From NCBI GenBank assembly GCA_004352715.1, contig SCFE01000041.1, positions 972,376-1,036,375 on the forward strand: DNA of 64,000 bases, in the 5' to 3' direction. The DNA comes from Hofstenia miamia. Taxonomy: Eukaryota; Xenacoelomorpha; Acoela. Within the stretch, counting starts at the first letter, position 1, and every line of letters begins with the position of its first letter. This document shows, piece by piece, positions 22,431-34,200 of the stretch. A program made the translations under genes and the position numbers. The notes below the pieces were generated by a model. It saw nothing but the letters and a program-made list of their open reading frames with translations. It did no database searches and was not told where the DNA came from.

Positions 22431-24090
22431 TTAGGTTATATTTTCTTAGGATTTCTACAAAAATTAGAGGAGGCGACATATTATTGATGGTATCAAAGCA
22501 TTTTTATCAAAAAATTCCGTCAAGATCCAAATGTTCAAAATGCCCAATTTGAGAGGTTGTGATTAGAAATTATAATATCAAATGTAAAACATTTAATAAA
22601 TTTAAGTTTTTGCAATAATCGAAGAACCTTTAGTAAGTTTTCTGCAATGTTATCCTCTGAATTATCACAAGAAATGATTGAAAATATGCGCAAAATTCAA
22701 GATATTATAGACATTTTCGGTTTAGAAGTACTCAATAAAACAATACCAACTCATATTAATGAAAAAAATTAAAAATTTGATTGACTATGATTACAGATAT
22801 TTTGAACCATAAAAATTTCACTACAATAGTTACAGATTTCATCATTTCTGATCATCTAATTACGGGTACAACATATGATAAAATGAAATTAAACAAAGCG
22901 AAGAAATTTATATATTACAATAATTCTAAAAGATTTAGCAAACCAGAATTAGTGTTTGACCTACTAAACAATGTCTATTAATGAGAAACTAAGGTTTATC
23001 AATGAGAATTAGGATCAATTAATAAGCAAACTCTGTTCAGTTGTAAAGAAGATCCTTTATTCAAATCAAACAGAGTTCCTACTTAGAAACTATGGATTTT
23101 AGAAAATTCTAAGAAACTCAGTCTCGGAAAAGCATTAGGCCCATAGAAATTTCTCAATATCAACAAATGCATCCAAAAATTGTAAGTGAGATCTAAATTC
23201 ATTTTTTAAATTTTTTTTCAAAAAAATGAAAAAATGCTCTCAAAAGTGGACATATGTTAATAAGTTTTTGAGACCACATTCGAATATACAAACTGAATAC
23301 CTACTTGATATGAAAGAAAATCATGTGTACAATGAATTAGAAATATCAAATTTATTTAATGACGATTTCATAAAATTTGATGGAATTCATTATAATGTCA
23401 CGACCAAAATTGAAAAGCATGACAATTTGAAGTTCAATGCATATTTTTTAGATATATCTCCTTACATCATTTCTAAACGCTGCAAAATGCGTAAATATTG
23501 GCAGAACTAAAGGAATGTGTAAGTATCTTGTTTGGTTTTTAAATGAATCACCAAATGTTATAGCAATAAACTTTATGCAAATTACTTAATGAATGCAACA
23601 AATATCTTGATGAACTAAAAGTTACAAAAGCTATTCCAATCTATAAAAAATTCTAAGCAACACTTCCTCAAATTGCAGGCTTATATCAATTTTAACTGGA
23701 ATTAATAAGATATTTTACAATCTAATTAATTGTTACTTTAGAAAATACACTTTATTAAATCCAAATTGATTTGGATTTAGAAAAAGGCTTTCCAACTATG
23801 AATGCTTTTTTGGATACAATAGAAGATTAGAGGCAACTCAGGTAGAAATGAAAGTGTTTACATTATGTCTTTAGATCTTGAAAATGCATTCAATTCAATA
23901 GATTATGGAATAATCACTTAAGAATGTCAGATTGATTTAGCTCATCTTCACTAATGTCTGATTACTTATGTAATAGATTTCAATTTGTACAATTTATAAA
24001 GAAATCATCAAGTCTTCTAAAAACTGAACAAGGTGTTGCACAAAGTTCTTTCTGAGTATCTATATAAATGATGTTTTAATTCATTTATGA
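22430..24090 (+). mobile_element. CR1/Jockey-like LINE, 5' portion (endonuclease and RT N-part), decayed
   Basis: Plus-strand pieces occur in LINE order. An endonuclease tail with 'TDFIISDHLITG' (the S-D-H catalytic motif, about 22830) comes first, then linker frames at 22900-23520. An RT segment 'LDLENAFNSIDYGII' (the D-x-x-x-A-F-D equivalent with N, about 23873) follows, then 'GVAQSSF..YINDVLIHL' (about 24030-24085). Stops and frameshifts are frequent. It ends at a TCA microsatellite. The missing C-terminal part of a similar element lies on the same strand from 26040, so the two may be one LINE split by later insertions. Confidence 0.7.
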
Positions 24091-24093
24091 ATG

Positions 24094-24094
<1 letters not shown>

Positions 24095-24155
<61 letters not shown>
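24095..24155. repeat. (TCA)n microsatellite
   Basis: About 20 perfect TCA units. The Ser- and Asp-rich open frames here are translations of this repeat, not genes. Confidence 0.95.
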
Positions 24156-24339
24156 ACACCAACAAAGTTTTCATTTTTTAAAGCTAAAATGAGGTACAAA
24201 CATTACTGCGTAAAATTTAGAGACAAGCCGAAACTTTCCACTTCATCTAAGCTTAAACCAAACTATGGGTACCTAACAGCTTCTACAACTCTGCTAAAGC
24301 TTTATTATTGAATGATATTAATCCTTAAAATCATAGTGT

Positions 24340-25560
24340 AACCACCAGGACCTATCAAAGTTGAATTGCAATTAATTGGTAGGGGCCAATCAATTAATTG
24401 AAACTGGGTCGGCCTCCAATCAATTAATCAATTAGTTGGCAATAAATTGAAACAATATTTAATAACAAGATTTTATAACTCGTGAACAAAATCATTCGTG
24501 AATAATATGTATTAATTTATGAACTGGAAAACACATTACTTGTTTCAAAATTGTAGTATACAAAAATGTCATTCCACAACCACAACACGATTTTAAATGT
24601 CTGCTAAGGTCAATGGGTTCCAAAATCGTATGTTGATTTTAAGGAAAAAGCTGCATTTTCAGATTTAGTGGCAGCAACGACTGTCAATAGTCATTAAATG
24701 CATATCCAGAAGTACTAAAGAATCTTTCGCATATATTGGACGTTGGAATTAAAAATCGACAGTCCAGGTACTCGGATGAGCCTCCCTCCTTGCGTTTCTG
24801 TAAGAGCGTATTTGTGAAATCAGAAGATGTTACAGCTGGGTTTTCTTCGGCACTTATGAGAAGAGATGACGCAATACCTTTCTCCGTATTTGTCAGTGTA
24901 GCAGCTCTGCCATTCAATATTTTCACAATGCTATTTTCGAAAGACGGCGAATGAACAATTGTAGCATCTGTAGAAAGATAAAATGACGTACTTGGATGAA
25001 TTAGCATTATTGCATCAAAAAGAGTACGAACATCAGCCAAACTCGTTGAATTTCTTTGCAGAACCTTTGTTACTGATTCGAGTTTCACTAAAATATCCTG
25101 CAATTTTCGAATTTCAAGATTTTCCAGTGCAGAAAGCATAAAATCTGCTAGTTCAGTCATGCCTTCAAAGTGGCAAAGCTTAGGCTTAATTTTCAAATAC
25201 CGATCTACCATTGCAGCTGTACTGCTCCAGCGCGTTTTGCTTCGTTGTTTTGCGTTCAGATTAGTATATTGTCTTAATTCACCAGCAAGTTTTAAGTTTT
25301 TCATTTTTCCCATTAACCCATTCGTTTTACCCAGAATGGTCTTATATTCCTCCATTAATCCATTAACAGCTAGGTTAAATCTGTGAGATGCGCACCCAAT
25401 AAATGGAAGTTTGCATAAGTTGCTGAGTGCTTTGTTGGTATTTGTATTATCACCAGTTAAATTGCAATTAATTGTACCCCAATTCAATTTTGATATGACT
25501 TGGTAACCACATGTTTTCACTCTTCTTCATCGAATTTTCAACATTTTTTCACCAAGCGAA
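24340..25560 (-). mobile_element. hAT transposase remnant with 3' subterminal AATTAATTG array
   Basis: The minus-strand frame 24684-25520 (278 codons) carries hAT landmarks in order: 'PFIGCASHRFNLAV' near residue 40, 'KQRSKTRWSSTAAM' near 90-105, and the C-terminal 'IPTSNICERFFSTSGYAF' dimerisation block near 255-275. The N-terminal BED finger and first catalytic Asp region are missing. The frame stops right after 'FNDY', a few residues before the usual C-terminus. Downstream (24357-24450) the word CAATTAATTG recurs several times in both orientations, as expected for a hAT subterminal region. Inactive. Confidence 0.8.
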
Positions 25561-26040
25561 AGTAAGAAGTACATGGATATTTAAGCATCTATTCAAAAAT
25601 ATGGTTCTTTGTTCTGATAAATAGCTTTCGAATTCTCGCTATGCCTACTGTTTAGGCGATAAGGTGGTCCAAAGTTCATGAGAGAATCACCAATCATAAT
25701 TTAAACAGCCCACTGTGCCTCAATTTCAGATCTGACTTTACGAAAAGAGCACCTAAATGGTTTGCGAACCGAGACAGCTTTATAACGGCAATGAAAGAGG
25801 AGAAAGTCTTGTATTTTTGGCTGGGTGATTATTCCCCACACAACATGTTGTGTTGTTTACACAACAACTTTATAATCCCACGCAACACACAACGGCAAGC
25901 CTGAATATTCTAGAGTATACATTTTTTAATACGCTAATCTGCTCTGAGTATTGTGATAATGTATTATTTAGTTTATAAGCTAATTGATAATAATAAATAT
26001 TTCCGAACTGAATTCTCCGTTTTTGTAATTACAATATAAT
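25561..26040. other. Non-coding, with ACACAACA/TGTTGT word cluster
   Basis: Around 25836-25890 the words ACACAACA and TGTTGT alternate, including an ACAACATGTTGT palindrome. This could be the end of another non-autonomous element. No open frame of note. Confidence 0.3.
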
Positions 26041-27953
26041 AATTTAGTTGGTTATTTTTCCATACTGCTTTATTGATGGTAGCACATTAAATTGAATTGT
26101 TTACAGGTAAAAACTGGTAGTTCAATGCAAAAAGATCTTGACACGCTGTACTCCCCCTAGTAAATACGTTTGGAAAATTTGGCAAATATTTGCCAAATAT
26201 TTGGATAAAAATGCATAATTTTTGTAAATGGAAATATTCCAAATATTTGGCAAATATTTGCCAAATAATTGCCAAATTTTCCAAATTTGTACAATTTGTA
26301 CATCCATTATTTTACAGCTTATTTGAATAAATAAAAGTGTGCGTAATATATAATAAACTATTTCAAACATTTTTGAAACCAATATAACGAAAATTTCAAC
26401 TTTTTATTGACTACTATTATAAACAATTAAAATATTTATATATCTAAGAATAATTTATGCAACATTTAAGTACGCAATTAGTACTAGTTATGGACTAGCG
26501 TTATCACCTGTGTTCATTTACTTTTTTATGTTCATACCAGAAATAATTTTTAAATCTACCATACTTATATGTGTTTAAATTATAATTCATAATTGCCATA
26601 ATTTTGAGTGAATTGTTATGAAATATAAACAAGCTTATTTGGTATATAATCAATGTTGCCTTAGTTTGAAATTATGATGTTGACTGACATGCCAATGCAT
26701 AAATGCAATTGGTTGGCAGTTGATTGCTGTAGTTTAGACCATGACTTGTTGGGTCTTGGGTCTCTACATCTCTGTATACACTCAAATGTATACTTTGTAG
26801 GCAGTGTAATCAGCTGCTGTAATGAAATTCTAATGCTTTGAATAAATGTATGCCTGTAATTGTTTAATATATTTAATGTGCCAAATATTTGGCAAATTCT
26901 TGGAAAGTTTGCAAATTATTTGGAAAATTTGCCAAATATTTGGAAAGTTTGCATAAAATTTGGAAAATTTGCCAAATTTTTGGCAAATATTTGCCAAATA
27001 TTTGGAATCGATTTGCAAATCCTTTCCAAATATTTGGCAAAAATTTGGCAATTTTTTGCCAAATTTATTTACTAGGGCCTGTTCTTGTGCAAATTCAATG
27101 AAATTTTCTTATTGTAAGTTTCATCAAATGATTATCGGAAAACATGATCCTAGTATTAGGAAAATTGGAAACTTTGACATAAATCTTGTGAGTTCAGAAA
27201 AAGATCTCGGTCTTATTATTGATGATACTTTATCATGGTCATCTAACATAAATGAGCTGTTGTGAAAACCTTATAAATTCTTTTTCCATATTAAAAGAGC
27301 TCTATCTGCTCTTCTACCAACTATGCAAAAAATTAAGGCGTTTAACTCATATGTCAGACCTGTTGCTTGTTATGCATCTCAGTGCTGGTCAGCCACAAGA
27401 AAAGAGATGAGAAATATCGAAAGCCTACAACAACAAGCTACTAAATGGATGCTAAATGATTATGATCTAAGCTATAAGGAGAAGCTGTTAACTTTAAATA
27501 TGCTACCACTGGTATTAGGTATTGAACTGGAAAGCTTGATATTCTTTTGTAAAATTGTCAACGGTCGATTTGATATGACATGGAGCGATAAACTTTATCT
27601 TAACCCAGGAAATCATGAAGGCAGAAGAAAGCTTGATATTTTTATTTTAAAAAAGACCAAAAGGCTAAAATAGTATTCAAATTTTTGGATGAGAATTCCA
27701 AGGATAGCAAATTCATTGCCATATCGAATTAACTTTTTAGAATTGCCTGGTTTAAACGTCACTTGTATACTCTATATTGGAATTTCTTTCGACGAGAATT
27801 CTTGGTTGAAAATCTCTGCACATGGTCTATAAAATGCTTATGTAGTAATTGCAGAAACATCAAAATGAACCTAGATGTATATTTGTAAGGTATATTACCC
27901 AAATAGTTTTTGTATATCAGAGGCTCACGCACTTCAGTTGAATCTGTAAATAC

Positions 27954-27955
<2 letters not shown>
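26040..27955 (+). mobile_element. LINE 3' portion (RT thumb and C-terminus), interrupted by a MITE
   Basis: Before the MITE at 26155, a plus-strand frame reads '...VKTGSSMQKDLDTLYS'. This is the segment that follows the YADD box in CR1-like RTs (LQkDLdkLyeWs). After the MITE, at 27090 onward, it resumes with 'NSMKFSYCKFHQMIIGKHD' and 'VSSEKDLGLIIDDTLSWSSNI' (the V...kDLGv.iD..L.w..Hi block). The C-terminal region follows (27323-27673: 'SYVRPVACYASQCW', then 'LNMLPLVLGIELESLIFFCK'). It ends at about 27950 next to a TTA microsatellite. One stop separates the 27265 and 27323 frames. Confidence 0.75.
26155..27077. mobile_element. MITE with CCAAATATTTGG palindrome arrays, inserted in LINE
   Basis: The ends are inverted: CCCTAGTAAATA at 26155 and TATTTACTAGGG-like text (ATTTACTAGGG) ending at 27077. 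Immediately inside both ends (26168-26290 and 26879-27066) the words TTTGG, TTTGCC and CCAAATATTTGG are reiterated in alternating orientation, with a unique core between. Flanks CTGTACTC and CTGTTCTT agree at 6 of 8 positions, compatible with an aged 8-bp hAT-type target duplication. It splits a LINE RT frame between the 'QKDLDTLY' and 'MKFSYCKF' motifs, so it is a younger insertion. It encodes no protein; the short frames across it are translations of the arrays. Confidence 0.75.
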
Positions 27956-27998
<43 letters not shown>

Positions 27999-28017
27999 TA
28001 TTATTATTAGTATTATT
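27956..28017. repeat. (TTA)n microsatellite at LINE junction
   Basis: About 20 TTA units with a few interruptions. It lies between the 3' end of the plus-strand LINE and the 3' end of the minus-strand R4-like element. Confidence 0.9.
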
Positions 28018-28019
28018 CT

Positions 28020-30022
28020 TACTTCTCACAGCTTCATGCTGGTATCCCTCTCAGCTCGGGGAACTCACCAGTTCCCAGGGAGTCTGAGAGCTTTCCTCAG
28101 GACTCTAGCTGTTCCTAACAATGCTGCCTTCTGTGCTACTGCTCCTCCCCACTTTGGTACTCCCAACTCCTCCAAGTATCTCGTATGCTTCTTACTCACT
28201 GCTCCTAGTGCGCCTACTACTACCGGGACTACTTCAACATTCATTAACTTCCACAGCCTTTCTATTTCCTCTGCCAACTCTCTATACTTGTCTATCTTCT
28301 GTTTCTCCTTGCTTTCTACATTTCTGTCCTTAGGTACTGCTATGTCTATCACTGTTCCTGATCTTTTCTCTTTGTCTACCACTACTATGTCTGGCCTCCG
28401 TGCTTCTATCACTTTGCTCGTCTGTATGTTGAAGTCCCACAGTATCTTAACCTTCTCATTTTCTATGACGCCCTGTGGCTTGTGCTCATACCACTTGTCT
28501 CCTGCTTCTAACCCATGCTGCCTGCTCAAACTCCAGTGTACCATTCTTCCCACCTTGTCATGCCTGAACTTATACTCATTCTGTGCCAACTTCTCACACC
28601 CTGCTATCAGATGATCTACTGTCTCTGCCTCTTTCTTACATAGCCTACACTTATCACTTACTTCTACTCTTCTGTCTATATGCTTCTTCACCCAGTTTGT
28701 TCTTATTGCTTGCTCCTGTGCTGCCATTATCAGTGCTTCTGTTTCTCTCTTCAGTCCTGCCTTCTTTCACCACTTGTTGCTCTCTTCTCTGTCACACTTT
28801 TCTGTGTTCCTCCAGTATTCTCCATGCATTGCTTTCTGCCTATACCTTGTTTGTCTCTCTGATTCCATCCTACTCTGGTATACCTTCTTTCCTTCACTCT
28901 CAGTTCTTATCTTCCTTAACTCCTTAGTGACCTCCAGTATTGACCCTCTAGGTTGTGCTTCTACATACTCCTTTAGCCCTAGTGCTTCTGCTTCTACAGT
29001 TTCCTCCACACTTAGCAGTCCTTTCCCTCCTTTATGCCTTGCCATGTACAACCTATCCACATCTCCATTTAGGTTGAAAGCCCTCTCTGCTGCTAGTACC
29101 TTCCTTGTCTCTCTGTCTAGCTCCCTAAGTTCATTCTTGTTCCATCTAACTATTCCTGCCGAATATCTCAACACTGGTATCGCCCATGTATTAATTGCTT
29201 TTATACTATTCTGCCCATTCAATGCTGATTTCTGTAGTACCTTCCTTACTCTCCTCTTGTATTCTTTCCTTAGCCTCATCTTCATTTCCTTGTGATCTGT
29301 TCAGTCTTTCTCTATCACACCTAAGTACTTGTACCCCACTTTAACTTCCTCAACCTTATCCCCACTGCTTCTCCTCAAGCCATCCCCATTCACACACTTG
29401 CCTCTAGTCATTGTCACTGCTGCACACTTTCCTAATCCAAACTCCAACCCTGAATCTCTGCTTGTCTTCTCCAATGCCTCCACTTGCTTCTGCAACATCT
29501 TCCTTGAACTAGCATACATCTTAAGGTCGTCCATGTACCACAGGTGACTCACTGCTCTAGCATTCTTCTCCATCTTATACCCTATGCCTGTCTCCTTTAA
29601 CTTTTCTGTGATAGATATCAAGCTAACTACAAACAGTAGTGGCGCTAAGCTGTCTCCCTGGAATATNCTTGTGAATTTCTTCAGCCAATACCCATGTACC
29701 TCATCTCTGCCTGGCGCCTTCCAATTCTTCATCTTCTTTAGAGCCTCCTTCAGCTTTGCAGTTGTGATTACTTCTTCTTCTTGCCTGACTTCCTTCTGCA
29801 TCTGCACACTCTCTATCTCTGGTCCCGCACTTCCCCATATATTCTCCCAGAACCTTACTGCATCCTCGCCTGCTCTAGCTGTAGCCTTTTCTCCTGCTTC
29901 TAGTTCTTTGTAGAATCGTTCTTCTTGGGCCTCAAACTTCATGTTGTCTCTTGCTTGCCTGCATACACTAAGCTATTTACTTCTGTGACACTCCTAGCAT
30001 CTATCCTCTCCAACACTTTATT
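28020..30022 (-). mobile_element. R4/Dong-like non-LTR retrotransposon with restriction-like endonuclease
   Basis: Three consecutive minus-strand frames (29301-29942, 28767-29285, 28065-28727) continue one another, and the breaks between them look like point stops. In order there is an RT entry region ('KMKNWKAPGRDEVHGYW'), an N at 29667 replacing most of the RT palm, 'QGDSLAPLLF' and the catalytic 'WYMDDLKMYA'. A thumb follows, then a zinc-knuckle (CRLCKKEAETVDHLIAGC), then a PD-(D/E)xK-type endonuclease signature 'RRPDIVVVD' followed by 'GTVIDIAV'. A zinc knuckle followed by a C-terminal restriction-like endonuclease is the R2/R4 arrangement, unlike the N-terminal APE endonuclease of the other LINEs here. 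Composition is distinctly more GC-rich than the flanks. It is 5' truncated and carries stops. Confidence 0.85.
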
Positions 30023-30051
30023 GATTATTATTATTATTATTATTATTATAT
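30023..30051. repeat. (TTA)n microsatellite, upstream flank of R4-like element
   Basis: About 9 TTA units, the same repeat as at 27956-28017 on the other side of the element. Confidence 0.9.
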
Positions 30052-30249
30052 TGAGTTGATAACAGTACTTTTGATGACCTTGAGCTTATCATAAATTGAC
30101 ATTTTACGATTCAAAATGTATTTAACTAACAATTCATTATCACTTGAAGCATATTATTATTAACAGAATTATACCAAATATTTGGAGCCGAACACTTAAG
30201 AGTAAATTTTATTATAATCTTTAGATCACTTTTTTGCTTTGTTTGTGCC

Positions 30250-30660
30250 TGTGAAGATTGATTTTTTTTATTCATAGAAAGTCCGCTAATTTTCTAAATT
30301 CGTCAAGGTATTGGAAGTATTTAACTAGAATTTTTGAATTCGATGCAATTAGTGTATTATCATCTGCAAATGCAAGATATACTCTTTCTGTGCTGTTCTA
30401 CTTAAATCCCTGAATTAGGAGTGAATGTCGAGCTTGCCTTAGGAAGCGTTCTACATAAAGTTGAACAGTGTGCATGCTGGACGCCCGGGACAGAAACCCA
30501 TTGATTAGTAAATAGGATTAATTCTCTGAACATAGTGCCCAAATGAAATTTAAAATGATTCCAGGTAGTGCAATTTTTCCAGTATATTAAGTAAATGTTC
30601 GTGACTAATTGTGTCATATGCTTTATAAAAATCATTAAGAGATAAAGGGCCTACATATAT
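30250..30660 (-). mobile_element. Non-LTR retrotransposon RT fragment (FADD box)
   Basis: Minus-strand frames near 30600-30650 contain 'LNDFYKAYDTISHEHLLNIL', the box A of LINE reverse transcriptases (D..KAYD..SHE.L). Near 30340-30390, in another frame, is 'VYLAFADDNTLIASNS', the catalytic FADD box, preceded by 'GFLSRASSMHTVQLY'. Several frameshifts and one stop separate them. The consensus looks more like an L1/Tx1-type RT than the CR1-like ones elsewhere, but the clade is uncertain. Confidence 0.6.
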
Positions 30661-31760
30661 CAAAGTGAATTATGTCGCAGCAAGAGTTAAGGCTGCAACT
30701 GTGAAAGCAATCGAACATGAGGTAAATACTTCTAATCGATCGGTAGCCATACCAGCCCATGCTTACTCAATGGAAATTGCGGATAGAAGCAACAAAACAT
30801 TATTCAGGTAGCTCAGAGACAATGAAATGGATGGCTACAGAAGGAATTGCATTTTATATTTAAAACAATTTCATTTTTAACTATTAAAATTGAGATATGT
30901 TAGGCATTTAATTGCAATTTTACAATTTTATAAAAATACCATTGCTAGAGGTTCATTGTTGATAAGCAAGAATTGCTGATGATGCCGAGGCTGTCGCTGT
31001 CATGCAATAACTAGTGCAAGTCACAAGTTGTATTGACAGAATTGCACTTGCAAAATTCTCATTCAATCTCAATTTTGGATAAAATAGAAAACTACGCACT
31101 ACATGTCTAACTAAATAATGGGTGCAGTGGATTCATTCCTACGGAAACACATTGCTGCAATAAACAAAATGCCCCCACCGCTTCCCAGTGTTAAAAAATG
31201 CTTCAAGACAATACAAACTTTTCAAAGCATTATGTGCATTTCTCTATTGGTACAATGAACTTTATTTTTACACCTAATTGAATAGAAAAGGGTAACTGTA
31301 AGGAAAATGGAAAGCTTAATTATTCAACATGAAATAAAATCCAAAAAATCTTTTTTGCATTGATTTTTAGCAAATAATCATATATGTGTTAGGAAAAAGA
31401 GTATAAAACAATTTTGCAATAACCCCGTTGCAAAGTGGAATTTAGTCGGTTGTATTCAATCGTCCAAGTTTCCCTACAGATGAAGGTAATATGGGACACT
31501 ACACAAAGTCTGAAATATTTTAAGGATTACTAAATGTATTTTATCTGTTTCTTAAAAACTGTTTAATTAAACAATAAAACAGATAAATACTATGTTAAAG
31601 AGGTTGATACAATAACATTAACATCTTTCCCTATGTTGTCAGAAAATAAAACTTTATGAAAATAAAAAATGCATGATATTAACGACAAGGCAAGTTCGAA
31701 AATCTGAGTCATATGTGCCATTTTTGTTATAAAAGTTACAAAAACATAGAAATACTACAA
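30661..31760. other. Intronic or intergenic AT-rich sequence
   Basis: A short plus-strand frame at about 30658-30721 ends at a GAG|GTAAAT donor-like site ('VNYVAARVKAATVKAIEHE'). I could not extend or identify it. The rest is non-coding as far as I can see. Confidence 0.25.
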
Positions 31761-31914
31761 CTGCAGCTAGTACCATTCCAGGTTTATTGATTAATGGCAT
31801 ACCAGTTTCATCCATATTGTAAATTCGTTGATGACATTGATGGAGGTTTTCTCTGTCCATAATATGTTGTAATCGGATGAAGAAAGTATAGACAACTTCT
31901 TTGTTTATCCACAA
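31760..31914 (-). mobile_element. pogo/Tigger-type DDE transposase fragment
   Basis: The minus-strand frame contains 'RIYNMDETGMPLINKPGMVLA'-like text. The NMDETG block (with the first catalytic Asp) followed by a basic/Pro segment is characteristic of the DDE_1 (pogo/Tigger/jerky) transposases. Only this block is present. Confidence 0.6.
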
Positions 31915-34136
31915 CTAGGTTCAACATCAAGATACCACAGACAAGAATACTCTTAAAGAAATTTCCCATACCAGCACCAGTTTATTACTCAAAATTTCCA
32001 AGTTTAGTAAAAATGTTCAAATATATCAACAACATAGGCCATGGAAGCAAATTCTTAAGTAGTTTTATGTCTTGCAATAAGCACTCCTGTGTATGCAATC
32101 AATAACGTATAAGTTAAATTAAGTTATTGGAAAATTCATTTACAACAGCAACATGCAGTTATGGAATAAGGTACCAATCCAAGCTCGTAAAATAACAAAA
32201 CTTTATGAATTTAACACTTCACTGCTATGTACGCCAATAGGCACCAGTAACAAACTTCATTATGTGCTAATATACGCCGCTTGGCGCCTGACTCAATCAT
32301 TCAGAGAATCCGTTCTAAAAATAAAATGGGAAAACCCCGCACTTCGCCTTGTGTCGCTATGAATTGTTTATAGATAGCAGACGACATTTCTCACTAAATT
32401 GATACAAGTTTACGTTCAAAGTCCGGTTGTATTTTGCAACTCAGCAGCGAAAGTGTTAAGAAACTTTGAAAGAAAATTTACTTAAAGTTCAAAAGATGTT
32501 TTGGTTATTCTAAGAAACAACAAATGGAGAAAGTTTTAATTATGTTTGTGATTTTATATTTTGTAAATGTTGTTTAATTTTTTCTTATTTTCACAAGTTT
32601 AGCTCAATTTTTAAATTAATTTGTGCTAATTAGTGCATATTCATATGTTTGCTCGAAGTTACAAATGTTTCAATAAAGCTTTAAACATAAATAAACATAT
32701 TCTTGTTACTTGTTAACAAATCCGCAGTAAATACACCTCCATCGAAACTACATCAATTCTAAAAAAAGTTTCGAAAGATTTTCAAATGGATGGGCTATAT
32801 TTTAATAGTAATAATAATGCGATTTAAAAACGAATGACGAAAGATTATATGTTACTATATCAAAATGAAATCATGCAACAGAAGATCTGAGAAATATTTT
32901 ATTATAAGTAAAAAATAAAAATTCTTCAAAATACACTATTAGACGTTTTTACAATAAAATTATTGCAAAAAGTTTATATAAAATGTTTCAAATCAACATT
33001 TAAATGAACTAGTTATGTAAATTACAAAAGTTACTTTATAGTGATTAAGAATTATTGGCAAATTTCAAAATTTACAACATATATTTCAATGCTCAAACGC
33101 CTCATTTAAAAAATTAAGCACTTTAGTTAAATGCTTTGACAAGCTACTGGGATAATTAGAAAAGTGCTCTGATGAGAGATTCTTCTGTGATTAGTGACAC
33201 GCACTGAATTGCAATGATATCTTGAATCAGTATTCATCAAATATGTAGAAATCTGATCTTTTCAACATCATGGTGCAGGAGCCTTTTTATGAGGGTAATG
33301 GATATGTTTTGCATAAGATGATTCAACGAGTTTGACGTGATACATATCAATGTAAAAATTTTGAAGTGAAACCGAAAAACTATTAAATAACTGGAAAAGA
33401 AGTTTCAATTGTTTAAAAAACCGTGATTAACTATTTCTGAACTTCGTCAATAAGTGCGTAAATATATCATTTTTTATCAATTAAGAATTTTACTAAAATG
33501 ACTTACTACTGTAACCAAAAACTTTAATTAGCTTAAAATCTGCAACAAAGGAAAAGAAATAATAAACGGTTAGTACTTAATAGTGATTCTTTTGTACACT
33601 GTTCTATTTATTGTAAATAGTACAAACTTTAATAAATACTAAATAAAATATTATATAATAACCAATATACGGTTTAACCATTAAAGTATTGGTGACAGAA
33701 TCGTAAAATTCAAATTTTCAATTGATAGCATTTGATCAAGGTTTTTAAATTTTTTACCAGAACATTAAAATTCTTAACACAACTTAAAATCTAGTAATAA
33801 CTTAATCACAGAAATTTTTTAGAAACTACAGTATTTTCACCAAGAAATTATGCAAAAAGAAATCCATATTAATGTCAATTATATAGTAAAACTAGTAAAA
33901 AGACTTTAGGGTTTAGGACAATTGCTGCAAATGAAAAATAAAATAAATACATCAATAAAATAATAATAATATATTTCTTGTATATAATGAAAAACTATTT
34001 ATAGGGCCCAAATGAGAAAAAAATATTACAAACATGCAAGAAAAATAATTAGTATAATTTTAATGAATAATTACATCTACAGTCCTTACAATTGCAAATA
34101 AAATTAGAACATAATTTATCCAATTTGTTGAATATA
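31915..34136. other. AT-rich stretch with a LINE 3' remnant at about 32150-32230
   Basis: At 32153 the plus strand reads 'MQLWNKVPIQARKITKLYEFNTSL', the WN.LP......FK..L ending of LINE ORF2 proteins; no RT precedes it. Around 33670-34000 the minus strand is similar to the plus strand at about 53010-53400 (see findings). No other feature was recognised. Confidence 0.4.
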
Positions 34137-34200
34137 TATATATATATATAAATATATAATATATATAGATATACATAGATTATATATATATATATATACT
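34137..34200. repeat. (TA)n microsatellite
   Basis: Interrupted TA run that ends where the 1,027-base duplicated segment begins. Confidence 0.85.

Noticed and set aside
24017-24311. Poly-Ser and poly-Asp ORFs
   Set aside because: Translations of the TCA microsatellite in opposite strands.
26155-27077. CRISPR-like repeat array
   Set aside because: The repeats are palindromic words without unique spacers of constant length, and the genome is eukaryotic.
26087-27101. Several overlapping ORFs rich in repeated IWQIFAKYL-type text
   Set aside because: They are the CCAAATATTTGG arrays of the MITE read in different frames. The similar peptides on both strands come from the palindromic word.
28121-29913. 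Plus-strand Ser/Leu-rich ORFs over the R4-like element
   Set aside because: Antisense shadows of the minus-strand RT and endonuclease frames.
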